Shown here: positions 1 to 10,400 of the stretch, in pieces
How positions within the stretch are numbered: the stretch's first letter is position 1
How the letters are laid out: the number at the start of each line of letters is the position of its first letter
The notes under the pieces: generated by a model
What the model was told of the DNA's origin: nothing
Seen by the model: the letters and a program-made list of their open reading frames with translations, nothing else
Databases searched by the model: none
Position numbers and translations under genes: made by a program
Origin: Desulfurispirillum indicum S5
GTDB lineage: Bacteria; Chrysiogenota; Chrysiogenetes; Chrysiogenales; Chrysiogenaceae
Assembly (NCBI RefSeq): GCF_000177635.2
Contig: NC_014836.1
Span: 1,035,501-1,099,500, forward strand
Reading direction: 5' to 3'
Length of the DNA stretch: 64,000 nt

Positions 1-198
1 AAACCGGTGATGGAGCAGGTGCGCTTCCGCACTCTGGGCTGCTATCCCCTGACCGGGGCCGTGCCCTCCCATGCCACCACATTGCCGCAGATTATTCAGG
101 AAATGCTGCTCAGCCGCACCAGTGAACGTCAGGGACGATTGATCGACAGCGATCAGAGCGCTTCCATGGAAAAGAAAAAGATTGAGGGGTACTTCTGA
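1..198 (+). CDS. cysD: Sulfate adenylyltransferase subunit 2, 3' end (partial)
   Basis: This is the C-terminal 65 codons of CysD, the ATP-pyrophosphatase-like subunit that makes adenosine 5'-phosphosulfate from ATP and sulfate. The reading frame is open from base 1, so the gene begins outside the window. The tail carries the strongly conserved family segments [12 protein letters not shown] and [10 protein letters not shown] and ends in EKKKIEGYF, the usual CysD C-terminus. Its TGA stop overlaps the ATG of cysN by one base (TGATG), so the two subunits are translationally coupled. Cytoplasmic; partner is CysN. Confidence 0.95.
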   Translation, partial: KPVMEQVRFRTLGCYPLTGAVPSHATTLPQIIQEMLLSRTSERQGRLIDSDQSASMEKKKIEGYF

Positions 199-1613
199 TG
201 AGCACCAACAGCCTGCTGGAAAAAGACATTGAAGCCTACCTGAAGGAGCACGAGAACAAGGATCTGCTGCGCTTTATCACCTGCGGCAGCGTGGATGACG
301 GCAAGAGCACCCTGATCGGACGCCTGCTGCACGATTCCAAGACCATCTTTGAGGACCAGCTGCAGGCCGTGGCCCGCGACTCTCTCAAGTCGGGCACCAC
401 CGGCGAGGCCCCGGACCTGGCCCTGCTGGTGGATGGCCTGCAGAGCGAGCGGGAGCAGGGCATCACCATCGATGTCGCCTACCGCTACTTCACCACCGAC
501 AAGCGCAAGTTCATCATCGCCGATACCCCCGGCCACGAGCAGTACACCCGCAACATGGCGACGGGAGCTTCCACGGCTGATCTGGCCATTATCCTCATCG
601 ACGCCCGCCACGGTGTGCAGGTGCAGACCCGCCGCCACAGCTTCATCGTCAGCCTGCTGGGCATCCGCAATGTGGTGGTGGCCATCAACAAGATGGATCT
701 GGTGCGCTTCAGCCGCGAGCGCTTTGAAGAGATCGCCGCCCAGTACCGGGAGTTTGCCGCCCAGCTCAAGCTGGAACAGATCACCTGCATTCCCATCTCG
801 GCGCTCAATGGTGACAATGTGGTTGAAAAGAGCTGCCACACACCCTGGTACAGTGGCAAGACCCTGCTGCAGCACCTGGAAGAAGTGGAAATCGGCGCTA
901 CTGACACTGCGGCGCCCTTTCGCCTGCCGGTGCAGTATGTCAACCGCCCCGATTCCAGCTTTCGCGGATTTGCCGGCACCATAGCCTCGGGCACCATCCG
1001 GGTGGGTGATCCCATTACCGTACTGCCTTCGCGCAAAACCAGCACCGTCGCCTCCATCGTCACCTATGACGGGCAGCTGGAAGAAGCCAGCGCCCCCATG
1101 GCCGTGACCATCACCCTCAGCGATGAGATCGACATCTCACGGGGCAACCTCATCGTCAGCGGCGAGGAACCCTCCGTCGCCGACAGCCTGCGGGTGCAGC
1201 TGGTGTGGATGCACGAATCACCCCTGGAAACTGGCCGCAGCTACCTGATCAAGCGGGGAACCACCGTCACCAGCGGGGTCTTTGGCCCCTTGTACTTCCG
1301 CCAGGATGTCAATACACTGGACAAAGTACCCACCAGCCAGCTGGAACTGAACGAAATCAGCCAGGCGCGCCTGACCACCGCCAGCCCCCTGGCCTTCGAC
1401 CCCTACGAACGCAATCGCGCCACCGGCAGCTTTATCGTCATCGACCGCCTGAGCAATAACACCGTGGGCGCCGGAATGATCATGGCCAGTGCCGAAAGCG
1501 AAGGGCCACGCTACAGCGCCTTTGAGCTGGAGTTCAACGCCCTGGTGCGCCGCTACTACCCGCACTGGGAGGCGAGGGATATCTTGGCCGGAGGCGGGGA
1601 TTACGCAATTTAA
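198..1613 (+). CDS. cysN: Sulfate adenylyltransferase subunit 1 (GTPase)
   Basis: CysN is the GTP-hydrolysing subunit that drives sulfate adenylylation by CysD. The 471-residue product has the elongation-factor-like G domain near the N-terminus: P-loop GSVDDGKST (about residues 31-39), DTPGHEQ (about 110-116) and NKMD (about 164-167), followed by the beta-barrel domains II and III. The length fits a stand-alone CysN, and there is no C-terminal APS-kinase (CysC) fusion. It starts at the ATG overlapping the cysD stop. The next gene in the direction of transcription is a siroheme sulfite reductase, separated by a 0.4 kb repeat that begins three bases after the stop. Confidence 0.96.
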   Translation: MSTNSLLEKDIEAYLKEHENKDLLRFITCGSVDDGKSTLIGRLLHDSKTIFEDQLQAVARDSLKSGTTGEAPDLALLVDGLQSEREQGITIDVAYRYFTTDKRKFIIADTPGHEQYTRNMATGASTADLAIILIDARHGVQVQTRRHSFIVSLLGIRNVVVAINKMDLVRFSRERFEEIAAQYREFAAQLKLEQITCIPISALNGDNVVEKSCHTPWYSGKTLLQHLEEVEIGATDTAAPFRLPVQYVNRPDSSFRGFAGTIASGTIRVGDPITVLPSRKTSTVASIVTYDGQLEEASAPMAVTITLSDEIDISRGNLIVSGEEPSVADSLRVQLVWMHESPLETGRSYLIKRGTTVTSGVFGPLYFRQDVNTLDKVPTSQLELNEISQARLTTASPLAFDPYERNRATGSFIVIDRLSNNTVGAGMIMASAESEGPRYSAFELEFNALVRRYYPHWEARDILAGGGDYAI

Positions 1614-1615
1614 TG

Positions 1616-2028
1616 CTCCTTTTTGACCGGCCAAAAAGGAGCCAAAAAGCCGCCCCCCGAACGCCCGTTTATCCGGTTCGTTTGTTTGCCTGGACTGGAG
1701 ATCCGGCAGAAGCTGCATCCCTGCAGCTCTGCCGGACCACCTGCTTCCTGCAGGTGTCCCGTACGGGTCTTGCCAGCCAGGCTTCACACTCACCGGACGG
1801 GCTCAGGGGGGATTGTTTTTTGCCTCTCCCCCGTGTGCTTGCTTCTGCCAGGCAGCGCCGACTGGAACGCTGGCAGCCCGCAGGGTCGCCGCCACGAAGG
1901 CGGCGACCGCAAACTCAGTCAGGGATGACGGTTGTTTGCGGCCCCAGTTCCAGACAAGCTGACGGCAGAAATCTGCAAGCACTGGGGGCCGCTTTTGCGC
2001 CACTTTTTGCGGGGAAAAAGTGGCAAAA
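1616..2028 (+). repeat. Dispersed element A, copy A1 (lacks nested B)
   Basis: This is a non-coding repeat found six more times in the window. It opens with a hairpin (stem CTCCTTTTTG / CAAAAAGGAG, 1616-1641), then runs through a GC-rich body with an internal stem GTCGCCGCC / GGCGGCGAC, and closes with a second hairpin GCCACTTTTT / AAAAAGTGGC (1999-2024). It starts three bases after cysN's stop. Unlike copies A2, A5 and A7 it has no B element; only a short GAAGCTGCATCCCTGCAG stretch lies at that point. All three forward frames are partly open, but no conserved protein is evident. Confidence 0.85.
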
Positions 2029-2051
2029 CTCTCTGGATTATGGAGTACAGA

Positions 2052-3602
2052 ATGGAAAAAGAAACCAAGGCCCAGCGCGTCGAGCGCCTCAAACGCGAAA
2101 AGGATGGTCTGGATATCATGGACGACATCAGACACTACTGCCAGTCCGGGGAGCCGGTGGATGCCGACACCATTGACCGCCTGAAGTGGTACGGCATGTA
2201 CACCCACAACCAGCACAGCTCGCCGGAGGGCAGGCAGTTCTTCATGATGCGGGTCAAGGTGCCCACGGGCAACCTGACCATTGAGCAGGTGGAGACCATT
2301 GCCGGTATCTCCCGCGAGTTTGCCCGCAATACGGCGGATATCACCGTGCGGCAGACCATTCAGCTGCACTGGATTGAGTTTGCCAATGTGTGCACAGTGC
2401 TCGACCGCCTGCAGGCGGCGGGGCTCACCACCCAGAACGCTTCCGGTGACTGCCCCCGCAGCATTGTCACCTGTCCGGTGGCGGGGCACGCCCACGATGA
2501 GCTGCTGGATGTGAGTGGTATAGTGCGGGAGGTGGACCGCTACTTCCAGGGCAACCATGAGTTCAGTAACCTGCCTCGCAAGTTCAAGATGGGTATCAGT
2601 GCCTGTGGCCGTTTCTGTACGGGGCACGAAGTACAGGATCTCAGCTTTGCGGCCCACCAGCTGCAAGGTGGCCGTGTGGCCTTCGGAGTGCATGTGGGTG
2701 GTGGACTGGGCAGCAATCAGCGCTTTGCCACCAACCTGGGCAGTGTGGACGCACAGCAGATTCTGCCCGTGGCCATTGCCTGCGCCGCCCTCTTCCGCGA
2801 GGAGGGCAAACGGGACAATCGGAGTCGCGCGCGCCTGGGGCACCTGCTGGAGGACATGGGAGCCGACGCCTTCCGCCAGGCCCTGCAGGATCGCAGCGGT
2901 GTGGAGTTTCTGCCCGCCACGTCACCCGCTCTTCCCGATCCCCGCCAGCGCCAGCATGTGGGCATTGAAGACGCCAAAGAAACGGGATATCAGCATATTG
3001 GCACGGCCATCGTCAGCGGCCGCATCACCGGCGAAGGCCTGGCCACCGTGGCCCGCATTGCCCGGGAAGCGGGAGCGGCCACCATCGCCTTTACCGGCTG
3101 GCAGAACCTTATCCTGACTCGCGTGCCCAGGCAGCATGTCGCCCGGGCAACGCAGCAGCTGGAAGCCGCCGGCCTGAGCGTCGCCGACCACAGCCTCAGT
3201 GCCCGGGCCATTGCCTGCACCGGTCTTGAATTCTGCAAGTTCGCCATCAGCGAAACCAAAGAGCGCCAGGCCCAGCTGATCAAGGCGCTGCAGGCGCGCT
3301 TTCCCGATTTCAAGGAGCCTTTGAGCATCAGCCTCAGCGGCTGCCCCAACGGCTGCTCCCACCCCAATGTGGTGGATCTGGGCTTCGTGGGCTGGAAGGT
3401 GAAGGTGGATGGGGAGTTGAAAGAGGGTTTTGTGCTGCACTACGGTGGCCGCCTGCAGGGCGATGGCAGCCGCTTCGCCGTACGCACCAATGAGAAGATA
3501 GACGCCGACCAGCTCAGCGAATTTGTGATTGATCTGATCGAAAAGTACCGGGCTTCCGAGAAGCCCTCTTTACCTGACTACCTGCAGGAAGTATATTCAT
3601 AA
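2052..3602 (+). CDS. Ferredoxin-type sulfite/nitrite reductase (siroheme, 4Fe-4S)
   Basis: This 516-residue siroheme reductase probably reduces sulfite to sulfide in assimilation, given its place behind cysDN. The siroheme/4Fe-4S ligands are visible near the C-terminus as CTGLEFC (C-x5-C) and SGCPNGC (C-x3-C). Two ferredoxin-like repeats and the NPR...GIS/KMGISACGRFC region match the NirA/CysI family. No flavoprotein partner (CysJ) is nearby, so ferredoxin is the likely donor (inference). I chose the ATG at 2052 because TGGAG lies six bases upstream. The frame is open to 1932, but that stretch translates repeat A1. Nitrite as substrate cannot be excluded from sequence alone. Confidence 0.88.
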   Translation: MEKETKAQRVERLKREKDGLDIMDDIRHYCQSGEPVDADTIDRLKWYGMYTHNQHSSPEGRQFFMMRVKVPTGNLTIEQVETIAGISREFARNTADITVRQTIQLHWIEFANVCTVLDRLQAAGLTTQNASGDCPRSIVTCPVAGHAHDELLDVSGIVREVDRYFQGNHEFSNLPRKFKMGISACGRFCTGHEVQDLSFAAHQLQGGRVAFGVHVGGGLGSNQRFATNLGSVDAQQILPVAIACAALFREEGKRDNRSRARLGHLLEDMGADAFRQALQDRSGVEFLPATSPALPDPRQRQHVGIEDAKETGYQHIGTAIVSGRITGEGLATVARIAREAGAATIAFTGWQNLILTRVPRQHVARATQQLEAAGLSVADHSLSARAIACTGLEFCKFAISETKERQAQLIKALQARFPDFKEPLSISLSGCPNGCSHPNVVDLGFVGWKVKVDGELKEGFVLHYGGRLQGDGSRFAVRTNEKIDADQLSEFVIDLIEKYRASEKPSLPDYLQEVYS

Positions 3603-3607
3603 AAAAT

Positions 3608-3630
3608 AACGGGGCCTGAACGGCCCCGTT
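3608..3630 (+). terminator. Rho-independent-type hairpin after sulfite reductase
   Basis: A perfect 9-bp stem AACGGGGCC / GGCCCCGTT with a TGAAC loop begins five bases after the reductase stop and is followed by ACTCTTT. It probably ends the cysDN-reductase transcript. Confidence 0.8.
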
Positions 3631-3653
3631 ACTCTTTGATATTACTGCCGTTT

Positions 3654-4424
3654 CGCATCCCCGAAACGGCAGGTTGTCAGCGCTGACCCTGATGTCACGC
3701 TGCAATGGACGAAATGGTTCTACACAGACTGCGTCGCTTGACATTATCCTCACCATATATACGAGTTTCTTTTGCCACTTTTTAACCGCAAAAAGTGGCG
3801 CAAAAGCGGCCCCCAGTGCTGTCCTTTTCAGCCGTCCGCTTGCCTGGAACTGGGGACCGCAAACAACCGCCCTCCGTGGCTTTTGGTTTGCGGTTGCCGC
3901 CCTCGTGGTGGCAACCCTGCGGGTCCATAGCGTTCCAGTCTTCGCGTCCTGGCTGGGCCAGCACACGGGGAAGATGCAGAAGCAGGCCGTTCCCCCCTGA
4001 GCCCGTCCGGTAAGTGCGACGCCTGGCTGGCAAGACCCGAACGGACCACTCACAGGAAGTGAGTGGTCCGGCAGCACTGCAGGGAGGCAGGGGTCAGGCA
4101 ACGCAAAGAGACCCAGGTGCAAGGCGCGGGCAAAGCGAGGAGTGAGGCGTACTCCCTGTACGTCGCAGTGACGAGCGATGACCGGCAACGCAGCAGATGG
4201 GGCTCTTTGGGCAGCCTGCTGCCGGATCTCCAGAACAGGCGAGCAGGCGATCCGGAAAAACGGGCGTTCGGGGGGCGCGTTTTTGTGCCCTTTTTGCGCG
4301 GTCAAAAAGGACAATATCCGGAAACAAAAAGCGGAATACCAGATACGTCAAGCATTCAAAATCAATACGGTTTCCGTGAGATAAACGCCAGTACAATAAC
4401 AGCGTAACTCAAGACAACAAGGTG
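3654..4424 (-). repeat. Dispersed element A, copy A2 (full length, carries B)
   Basis: This is a nearly complete inverted copy. From the left it has a short TTTCG/CGAAA hairpin, the module ending in GACATTATCCTCACC, the GCCACTTTTT-type hairpin (about 3774-3800), the GGTTTGCGGTTGCCGCC body, a nested B element (4095-4218), and the CCTTTTTG / CAAAAAGG hairpin (about 4300-4312). A tail of about 100 bp follows that also occurs beside copies A4 and A7. No gene lies between the reductase terminator and the interrupted lipoprotein gene. Confidence 0.85.
4095..4218 (+). repeat. Element B, copy B6 (nested in A2)
   Basis: A 124-bp element bounded by CAGGCAACG... and ...GGCAGCCTG, with the core GTGCAAGGCGC, the palindrome CGTACTCCCTGTACG and AACGCAGCAGATG. 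It sits at the same site of A as in A5 and A7. Confidence 0.85.
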
Positions 4425-4438
4425 CGAAAGTTGAGATA

Positions 4439-5497
4439 TTAGTCTATTACTCTAAAGATAAATATTCGGCCTATGCCACCACTTTCGTAGAAGATATGAA
4501 TCTTCTCGAGGAGCTTCAGGCCGTCATCCTCTTGCCGGGTCCAGTTGGGTTCATCTGGCGCGATCGTGAACTGCTCAGCCGGATCAAAATCGATTTTCTC
4601 CACTGTATCAGTGTCATGACCCATTTCATAGAGGCCGACTTCCACCTTTTCCAGCACGTGCCTGAGCATACTCAGCTCGGACTCATCTTCTACCAGAACA
4701 TAGCCTGTGCCATCATGGTAGTACCACTGGAACAGCACCGCCGCCAGGATACCATCTTCTGTCCAGTCAAGTTTGATGGAGGGCACAAAACCCGCCGGCT
4801 TGCCTTCGGCGGCAACGGGAGAGGCGATGCCAAGGTCAAAGACTGCTTTGACTACTTCGTCTTCCCTCCACTCCCAGTAGCCCGCATCCAGGTCATCCAC
4901 GGAGTCCGTCTTGAAAACGTAGGAGAGCGTTTTGTCAGTATGTTCGGGATTGCTGCCGGCAAAGAGATACTCACTTATGTAGTTTGTAACGCCATTTTCT
5001 ACTTCACAGGACACGGCATCTGAATTCGTAAGACTGGTGTTTCCATCAGGAGAGAAGAGCCCTACCGGAACCTTGTCTACGTCTTCCCCACAAATGTGCT
5101 GTATGGTGAGGGTTTCGCTGTTGGTATCCATCTGAAACTCGCAGCTTTCGCGTTCCAGGTTTGCCGGATCAGAATACTCACTATCATTATCATTCAGGAG
5201 GGTCGTATCCTGCCAGCTGAAATCCGCGCGAATGGCGTACCAGGTCTCTTCACCTGCATCATCCACATGGAAATTGGCCACGATGTTCTTGGCGTTGCGA
5301 AACACGTTATCGTTTTTGGCCAGCGCCAGAAGCTGACTGGCATTGAGGGCAAAGTGCGTGTCGTCCACCGTTTCTTCGGCCACAGCGTCTTCGTCATCAC
5401 CAAGGGAAACTTCCCCCAGGTCAATGGCCTCGGACTCCACCACGCTGATGGGCAGGCCGATCAGGCCATCTTCACCTTCAGTGAGGGGCACATTGAC
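4439..5497 (-). pseudogene. Interrupted lipoprotein gene, 3' part
   Basis: This is the downstream part of a lipoprotein gene cut by the IS3-family element at 5498-6808. It encodes about 352 acidic residues (rich in D, E and aromatic residues, with repeated beta-strand-like stretches) and no recognised domain. Joining it to the 5' part at 6809-7219 through the duplicated codon GTC restores one continuous reading frame of about 488 codons. The fragment has an in-frame GTG at 5491, but nothing suggests it is expressed alone. The role of the intact protein is unknown; it was probably anchored to a membrane facing the periplasm or the outside. Confidence 0.8.
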
Positions 5498-5589
5498 TAT
5501 AATGGGCCCAGTAAATCGGACAGGGGTTTAAGTTTGGCAAAGTCATCGGAAGTGGCGTAGATTGACCTGATCCAAACATCACCTGGAGA

Positions 5590-5907
5590 GTGACTATAGT
5601 GCAACGTAAGACATTTACCAATGAGTTCAAAGCCAAGGTAGCCCTTGAGGCGCTGCGTGAAGAAAAGACTGTTCAGGAGCTGGCTCAGGAGTATGAGGTT
5701 CATCCCCAGCAGATCAAGGAGTGGAAGAAGCGTGCTCTGGAAGCCATGCCTGATATATTCGATCGTCCCAACAAGAAGAAGGGCAAGGACAAAGAGGATC
5801 GCAATGTTGACGCCCTTTACAAGCAAATTGGCATGCTTCAGGTTGAGAAGGACTTCCTAAAAAAAAAGTATGTGCAACTCTACGGTCACGAGCCAAAAAT
5901 GCCATAG
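5590..5907 (+). CDS. IS3-family transposase OrfA (helix-turn-helix)
   Basis: OrfA is the DNA-binding half of the IS3 transposase, 105 residues. It shows the typical [14 protein letters not shown] start, an HTH (about residues 10-50; [20 protein letters not shown]) and a leucine-zipper-like C-terminal part with VEKDFLKKK. The start is GTG at 5590, with a second GTG at 5599. At CTA-AAA-AAA-AAG (5857-5868) ribosomes can slip back one base into the orfB frame, giving the OrfAB fusion that is the active transposase in this family. The -1 frame is open from the slip site to orfB. Confidence 0.92.
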   Translation: MTIVQRKTFTNEFKAKVALEALREEKTVQELAQEYEVHPQQIKEWKKRALEAMPDIFDRPNKKKGKDKEDRNVDALYKQIGMLQVEKDFLKKKYVQLYGHEPKMP

Positions 5908-5936
5908 AGCCAGGCCATAAAAACCTGAGCATACGG

Positions 5937-6749
5937 ATGCAGTGCAAGTTGCTTGGCATCAGCCACTCGACCTACTATTACCAGTCACGTTCGTCGGCGC
6001 TGGAGGAATCTGATCTTGAAATACTGAAGGTTGTTCTCAGGGTGCTGCAAGACATTCCCACCTTCGGTTATCGCAAGATAGCCATACAGCTCAATGAGGA
6101 ACATGATATGGCCGTGAGTTCCAAACAGGTGCGGCGCATTATGCACAAGCATGGGCTGCGTGCGATTTACCCCAAACCCAATCTTTCACGGGCCAACAAG
6201 CAGCACAAGAAGTATCCGTACTTGCTGCGAGGATTGAATATCTGGCTTCCCAACCAGGTTTGGGCCACTGATATCACGTACTTGAAGCTTGGCGCCAAGA
6301 CGGTGTACCTGACAGCTATCATAGATCTGTTCAGCCGCAAAGTACTGAGCTGGCGCATCTCCAACACCATGGATACCTGCTTTTGCCTCGAAGCACTGGA
6401 TGAAGCCATCAGACGCTATGGAGTCCCTGGGATATTCAACACCGACCAGGGAAGCCAATATAGCTCAGAGGCATTTACGCAAAGACTCAAGAGTCACGGC
6501 ATCAGAATCAGCATGGACGGCAAAGGCAGAGCCCTTGACAATGTCTACGTAGAGCGCCTTTGGCGCAGTGTGAAATACGAAAACATCTATATCAAATGCT
6601 ATGAGAACATGACCGAACTCAAGGAAGGAGTAAAGCGATACTTCACCTTCTACAATAGCAGAAGGTTTCATCAGTCTCTTGACTACAGAACACCAGACAA
6701 AATGTACATGTCAGTATTTAGAATAAAGGAGGAAAAGCTTGCGGCATAG
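5937..6749 (+). CDS. IS3-family transposase OrfB (DDE integrase)
   Basis: OrfB is the catalytic half of the IS3 transposase. The listed ATG gives 270 residues, but the natural product is probably the OrfAB fusion made by -1 frameshifting at 5859-5867, because the frame is open upstream to there. The DDE residues lie in ATDITYL, FNTDQGSQY and YVERLWRSVKYE. The N-terminal HTH_21 part includes GYRKIAIQLN and the C-terminus has the usual YNSRRFHQSLDYRTP. No frameshift or stop damages it. Confidence 0.93.
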   Translation: MQCKLLGISHSTYYYQSRSSALEESDLEILKVVLRVLQDIPTFGYRKIAIQLNEEHDMAVSSKQVRRIMHKHGLRAIYPKPNLSRANKQHKKYPYLLRGLNIWLPNQVWATDITYLKLGAKTVYLTAIIDLFSRKVLSWRISNTMDTCFCLEALDEAIRRYGVPGIFNTDQGSQYSSEAFTQRLKSHGIRISMDGKGRALDNVYVERLWRSVKYENIYIKCYENMTELKEGVKRYFTFYNSRRFHQSLDYRTPDKMYMSVFRIKEEKLAA

Positions 6750-6808
6750 GCTGCAATAAGAAAACTTAAACTTCCTCGAAATATGTCTGGACAACTGGGC
6801 CCACTTTA

Positions 6809-7219
6809 GACCGTGCCGAGAAATCGCTCCATGCCTTCCCTGCTTGAGTCGATGAGCACCAGCAGCCAGTCGCTCTCGGTGGGAAGCGCCATGGTAAAGC
6901 TTCCGTCTTCACCCACAAGCGCCTCTACCCGCATGCTCATACTGAATGAGCTCAAAGAACCACGCTCCAGCCTGAGAGCGACCACCTTGTCCACCTCCGG
7001 GGCATCCTGCGCACTGACAAGCCCAGCTGTAACGGGTTTCGCCACCAGGCCTGCCAACTGTATTGTTAACGGCCTTTCGCTTGGTCCTCCTGGAACTCCA
7101 GGAACTTCTGGATCTCCTCGATCTGGTTTGTCACTACTGCTACTGCCGCACCCGGCCGCCAGCAGCATCGCGACCGCGACCATCACCAGCCCCTGTGATA
7201 CTTTGAATAATCCCTTCAT
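6809..7219 (-). pseudogene. Interrupted lipoprotein gene, 5' part
   Basis: This is the 5' part of the gene disrupted by the IS3-family element. The predicted start ATG at 7219 has AAGGAGG a few bases upstream; an in-frame ATG at 7234 lies before that ribosome site. The product begins with a lipoprotein signal (hydrophobic VMVAVAMLLAAGC, lipobox LAAGC), then a serine/proline-rich linker and a beta-rich segment. At the IS junction the frame reads GTC-TAA, the stop being supplied by the inserted end. It could still produce a truncated 137-residue lipoprotein. The other half is at 4439-5497. Confidence 0.85.
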
Positions 7220-7423
7220 GTCACCCTCCTTCATTTCGATTACCCCAAAATTTCAAAACGACGTTCTAATTATTAAGGCCAGGGAGGTCAAAGTCAAGGG
7301 ATTGTTTCAAAATGACAGATATTAGACAATGCTACCAATTAAACCAAACGGTTACCCTTTTAACTGGGTCGAGAAGTGCTTCTTGGGATAACAACCGGGA
7401 AGGAAGCGGCAGGAGGAGAAGAA

Positions 7424-10400
7424 TCAGGGAAGGTTGAGGGGCAGGGCGACGGTGAACTCTGCACCTTTGCCTGTCTCGCTTTGCAGGGTAATGGCGCCAC
7501 CCATCATTTCACAAAAGCGCCTGCTGATGGAAAGGCCGAGGCCACTGCCACCGTAGAGGCGGGTGCTTGAAGAGTCCCCCAGGGTGAAGGGCTCGAAGAT
7601 CTGCTCATGGATACTGGGATCAATACCTATGCCGGTGTCCCGAACGCGCAGGAGTACCCACGGTTCGCTGTGGCGCTGCTCCGCACTGACGGTCAGTGCA
7701 ACCTGGCCATTTTCCGTGAAGCGGCCGGCATTATTCAGCAGGTGGATCAGCACCTGGCGGATTTTCTGCCGATCACTGTACATGGTTCCGATGTTCTCAT
7801 CGCAGCGCACGTCAAGGGTATTCCCATTCTTGTGGATAGCCGCCTGGACGCTTTGGGCTACCTGCCGGGCTTCGCTGCAGATATCGAAGGACTCGGCCTG
7901 CAGCTGCGCGGTCTGACTTTCCAGGTCAGCCATATCCAGAATGTCGTTGATGATCTGCAGCAGCTGACGCCCGGCTTTCTGCACACGCTCCATATCCTGG
8001 TAGATCTGCCCCTGGGGATCTGAACGGTACTCTTCCTGAAGCATTTCGCTGTAGCCGATAATGGCGTTGAGGGGGGTGCGCAACTCGTGGCTCATATTGG
8101 CCATGAACTGGCTCTTGACGCGATTGGCCAATTCCGAGCGGTTACGGGATTCCAGCAGCATGATCTCCGTCTCCTTGTGACGGCTGATATCGCGGGTGGC
8201 CCCAAAGATACTGGGCAAAGCCGCACTGCTGTCACGGAATCCGATCACGTGGTCGTGGAGGTGGATCATCTGTTTATCACAGCGCAGTGCCCGGTATTCG
8301 AGCTCACCATGGTAGTCGACCTGGGAGGCCTGCCGGGCTGCGGCTTGCATATGACTGCGATACCGTGACCAGTCATCGGGGTGAATATGCTTGCGAATAT
8401 ATTCATCCAGCTCCAGGGTGAGTGTGTCGCCTTTGGTGACCATGCCAAGAAGCTCCTGGTGCTCGCGGGTAAGGTGCAGCTGCATGGAGGCTGGCTCCAT
8501 CTCCCAGCCACCCACCTGGGCGATGCGCTGAGCCATGGAAAGGCGCATGCGGTTGCGCGAGATGATGCTGCGGGACTTTTCCAGTTCACGGGTTTTCTCC
8601 AGCAGCTGCAGGCGGTGCCGCTCCTTTTCGTTATGAATGGCTTTCAGCTCAGCATGGGTCGATTGCAGCTCTTCATTGGTGGTCTCCAGCTCTTCATTGG
8701 AGGCCTGCAACTCCTCGTTGGAGGACTGCAACTCTTCATTGAGGGACTGCAGTTCCTCGTTAGAAGTTTCCAGTTCCTCAATAACCGTCTGCAGGTGTTC
8801 CCGCACGGAGATGAGTTCATCCTGCATCTCGCGCACCAGCTCAGCGTCCAGCTCGTTGCCATCTCCGGGCAGGTTCGCAACTTCATGGCGACTGACAATG
8901 CCTTCATCCTCGTCAAACCAGAGCAGGTACTGCCAGTGATTCTCCCGCAACACGGGAATGACTTTGATGCGCATGCTGATCGCCTCGGCCTGGGAAAGGG
9001 GCAACAATGTCGTGCGTCCACTGAAAGGATGCTGACTTTTCCTGACCCTGCTCATGGCCAGACGCAGGTCATTACGCAGCTCCTTGCGCAGCATGCCCAG
9101 GATGTTCCCGCTGAAATCCCCGTGGCGAATACTGATATAGTGGCTGACATCTCCCTGCACGTGCACAATATTCAGGTCGTGGTCAAGCAGCAGCCACTTG
9201 TGCATCATGCTGCGCATCACAGCGTCCTTGACGTGGTCCTCAAGGCTCTGGGCGGTTCGTTCCGGTGGTTGCGGCCTTGTCTGCTGCTGCAACAGAGCTC
9301 CTGCCATCAAACGTCCGTAGGGTGCGACTCGGGCACCATGGATCCGCCGATAGATATTATTCTCCCGATCCAGCGGCTCAAAGAGATCGTCAAAGGCGCT
9401 CAGGCTCTCCGATTTGCCGGTAAACAGTACTCCCGACGGGTTCAAGGCGTAGGAAAAGAGCGCAAGGGTCTTTCGCTGCAGGGGCTGATTCAGCGAAACC
9501 AGAAGGTTACGGCAACTGACCAGGTTCATGCGCAGAAAGGGTGGATCCTTGATGATATCGTGCCGGGAAAAGACCACCATCTCGCGGATGGTTTTGCTGA
9601 CTTCAAGTGAAGCTCCGCGACTGATGAAGTATCGATTGACCATATCGCCGTCCATGGCAGCGAGCTGCACATGGGCGTAATGGCCGCGTCTGGCGATGAC
9701 AAGGGCATCCTGATCAATGTCGGTGGCAAATATCTGTACCTGGCTCTTGCGGTGATCGCCGCCCAGAATATTGCAGATCACCATGGCTATGCTGTACGCC
9801 TCTTCACCGGTGGAGCAGCCCGGCACCCATACCCGGATGGGTGCGCCGGGGGCCTGCTTTTTCAGGAGATCCGCCATGACGTCTTCCAGAGCGGCAAAGG
9901 CCTGTGAGTCGCGGAAAAACGACGTGACACTGATCAGCATATCCCGAAATAACTTTTCCTGCTCTCCTTCACATTGGGCCAAGTGCTTCACATAGCTGCC
10001 AAGGCTGCTGATTTTCAAGGCGGCCATGCGCCGTTCAAGGCGCCGGTTGATGGTGGAAAGTTTGTAGTGGGTGAAGTCGACACCGGAATGCTGCAGAAGC
10101 TGCTGGAAAATCTGCTCCATGTCAGAAGGAGCCTTGCGTGAGCGTGGGGGAAGAGCCACTTCGCCACTGATGCGGAAAATCTCAACAAGCTCCTGGCCAA
10201 TTGCTTCCGGTGGCAGGATAATATCAATGTGCCCCGTGGCTATGGCATTCGTGGGCATGCCGTCATACTTGGCCGTATCGGGCTGCTGGGCAATGGTAAT
10301 GCCACCACCTGCTTTTATGGCGCGGACTCCCACAGAGCCATCGGAGCCGGTGCCGGAAAGAATAACGCCAATGGCGTGGTTCCCAAACTCCTGGGCGAGG

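Larger units (their letters stand above)
5498..6808 (+). mobile_element. Complete IS3-family insertion sequence (1311 bp)
   Basis: The ends match as inverted repeats: TATAATGGGCCCAGT on the left and, reverse-complemented, TAAAGTGGGCCCAGT on the right. A 3-bp target duplication GAC flanks it (5495-5497 and 6809-6811), as expected for IS3 elements. It carries overlapping orfA and orfB with a run of nine adenines at 5859-5867 for -1 frameshifting. The element looks intact and recently inserted, since both ORFs are open and removing it restores the host gene. Confidence 0.93.

Noticed and set aside
1932-2051. Upstream extension of the sulfite reductase frame
   Set aside because: The extra codons translate the end of repeat A1, including its hairpin, while ATG 2052 has a ribosome site.
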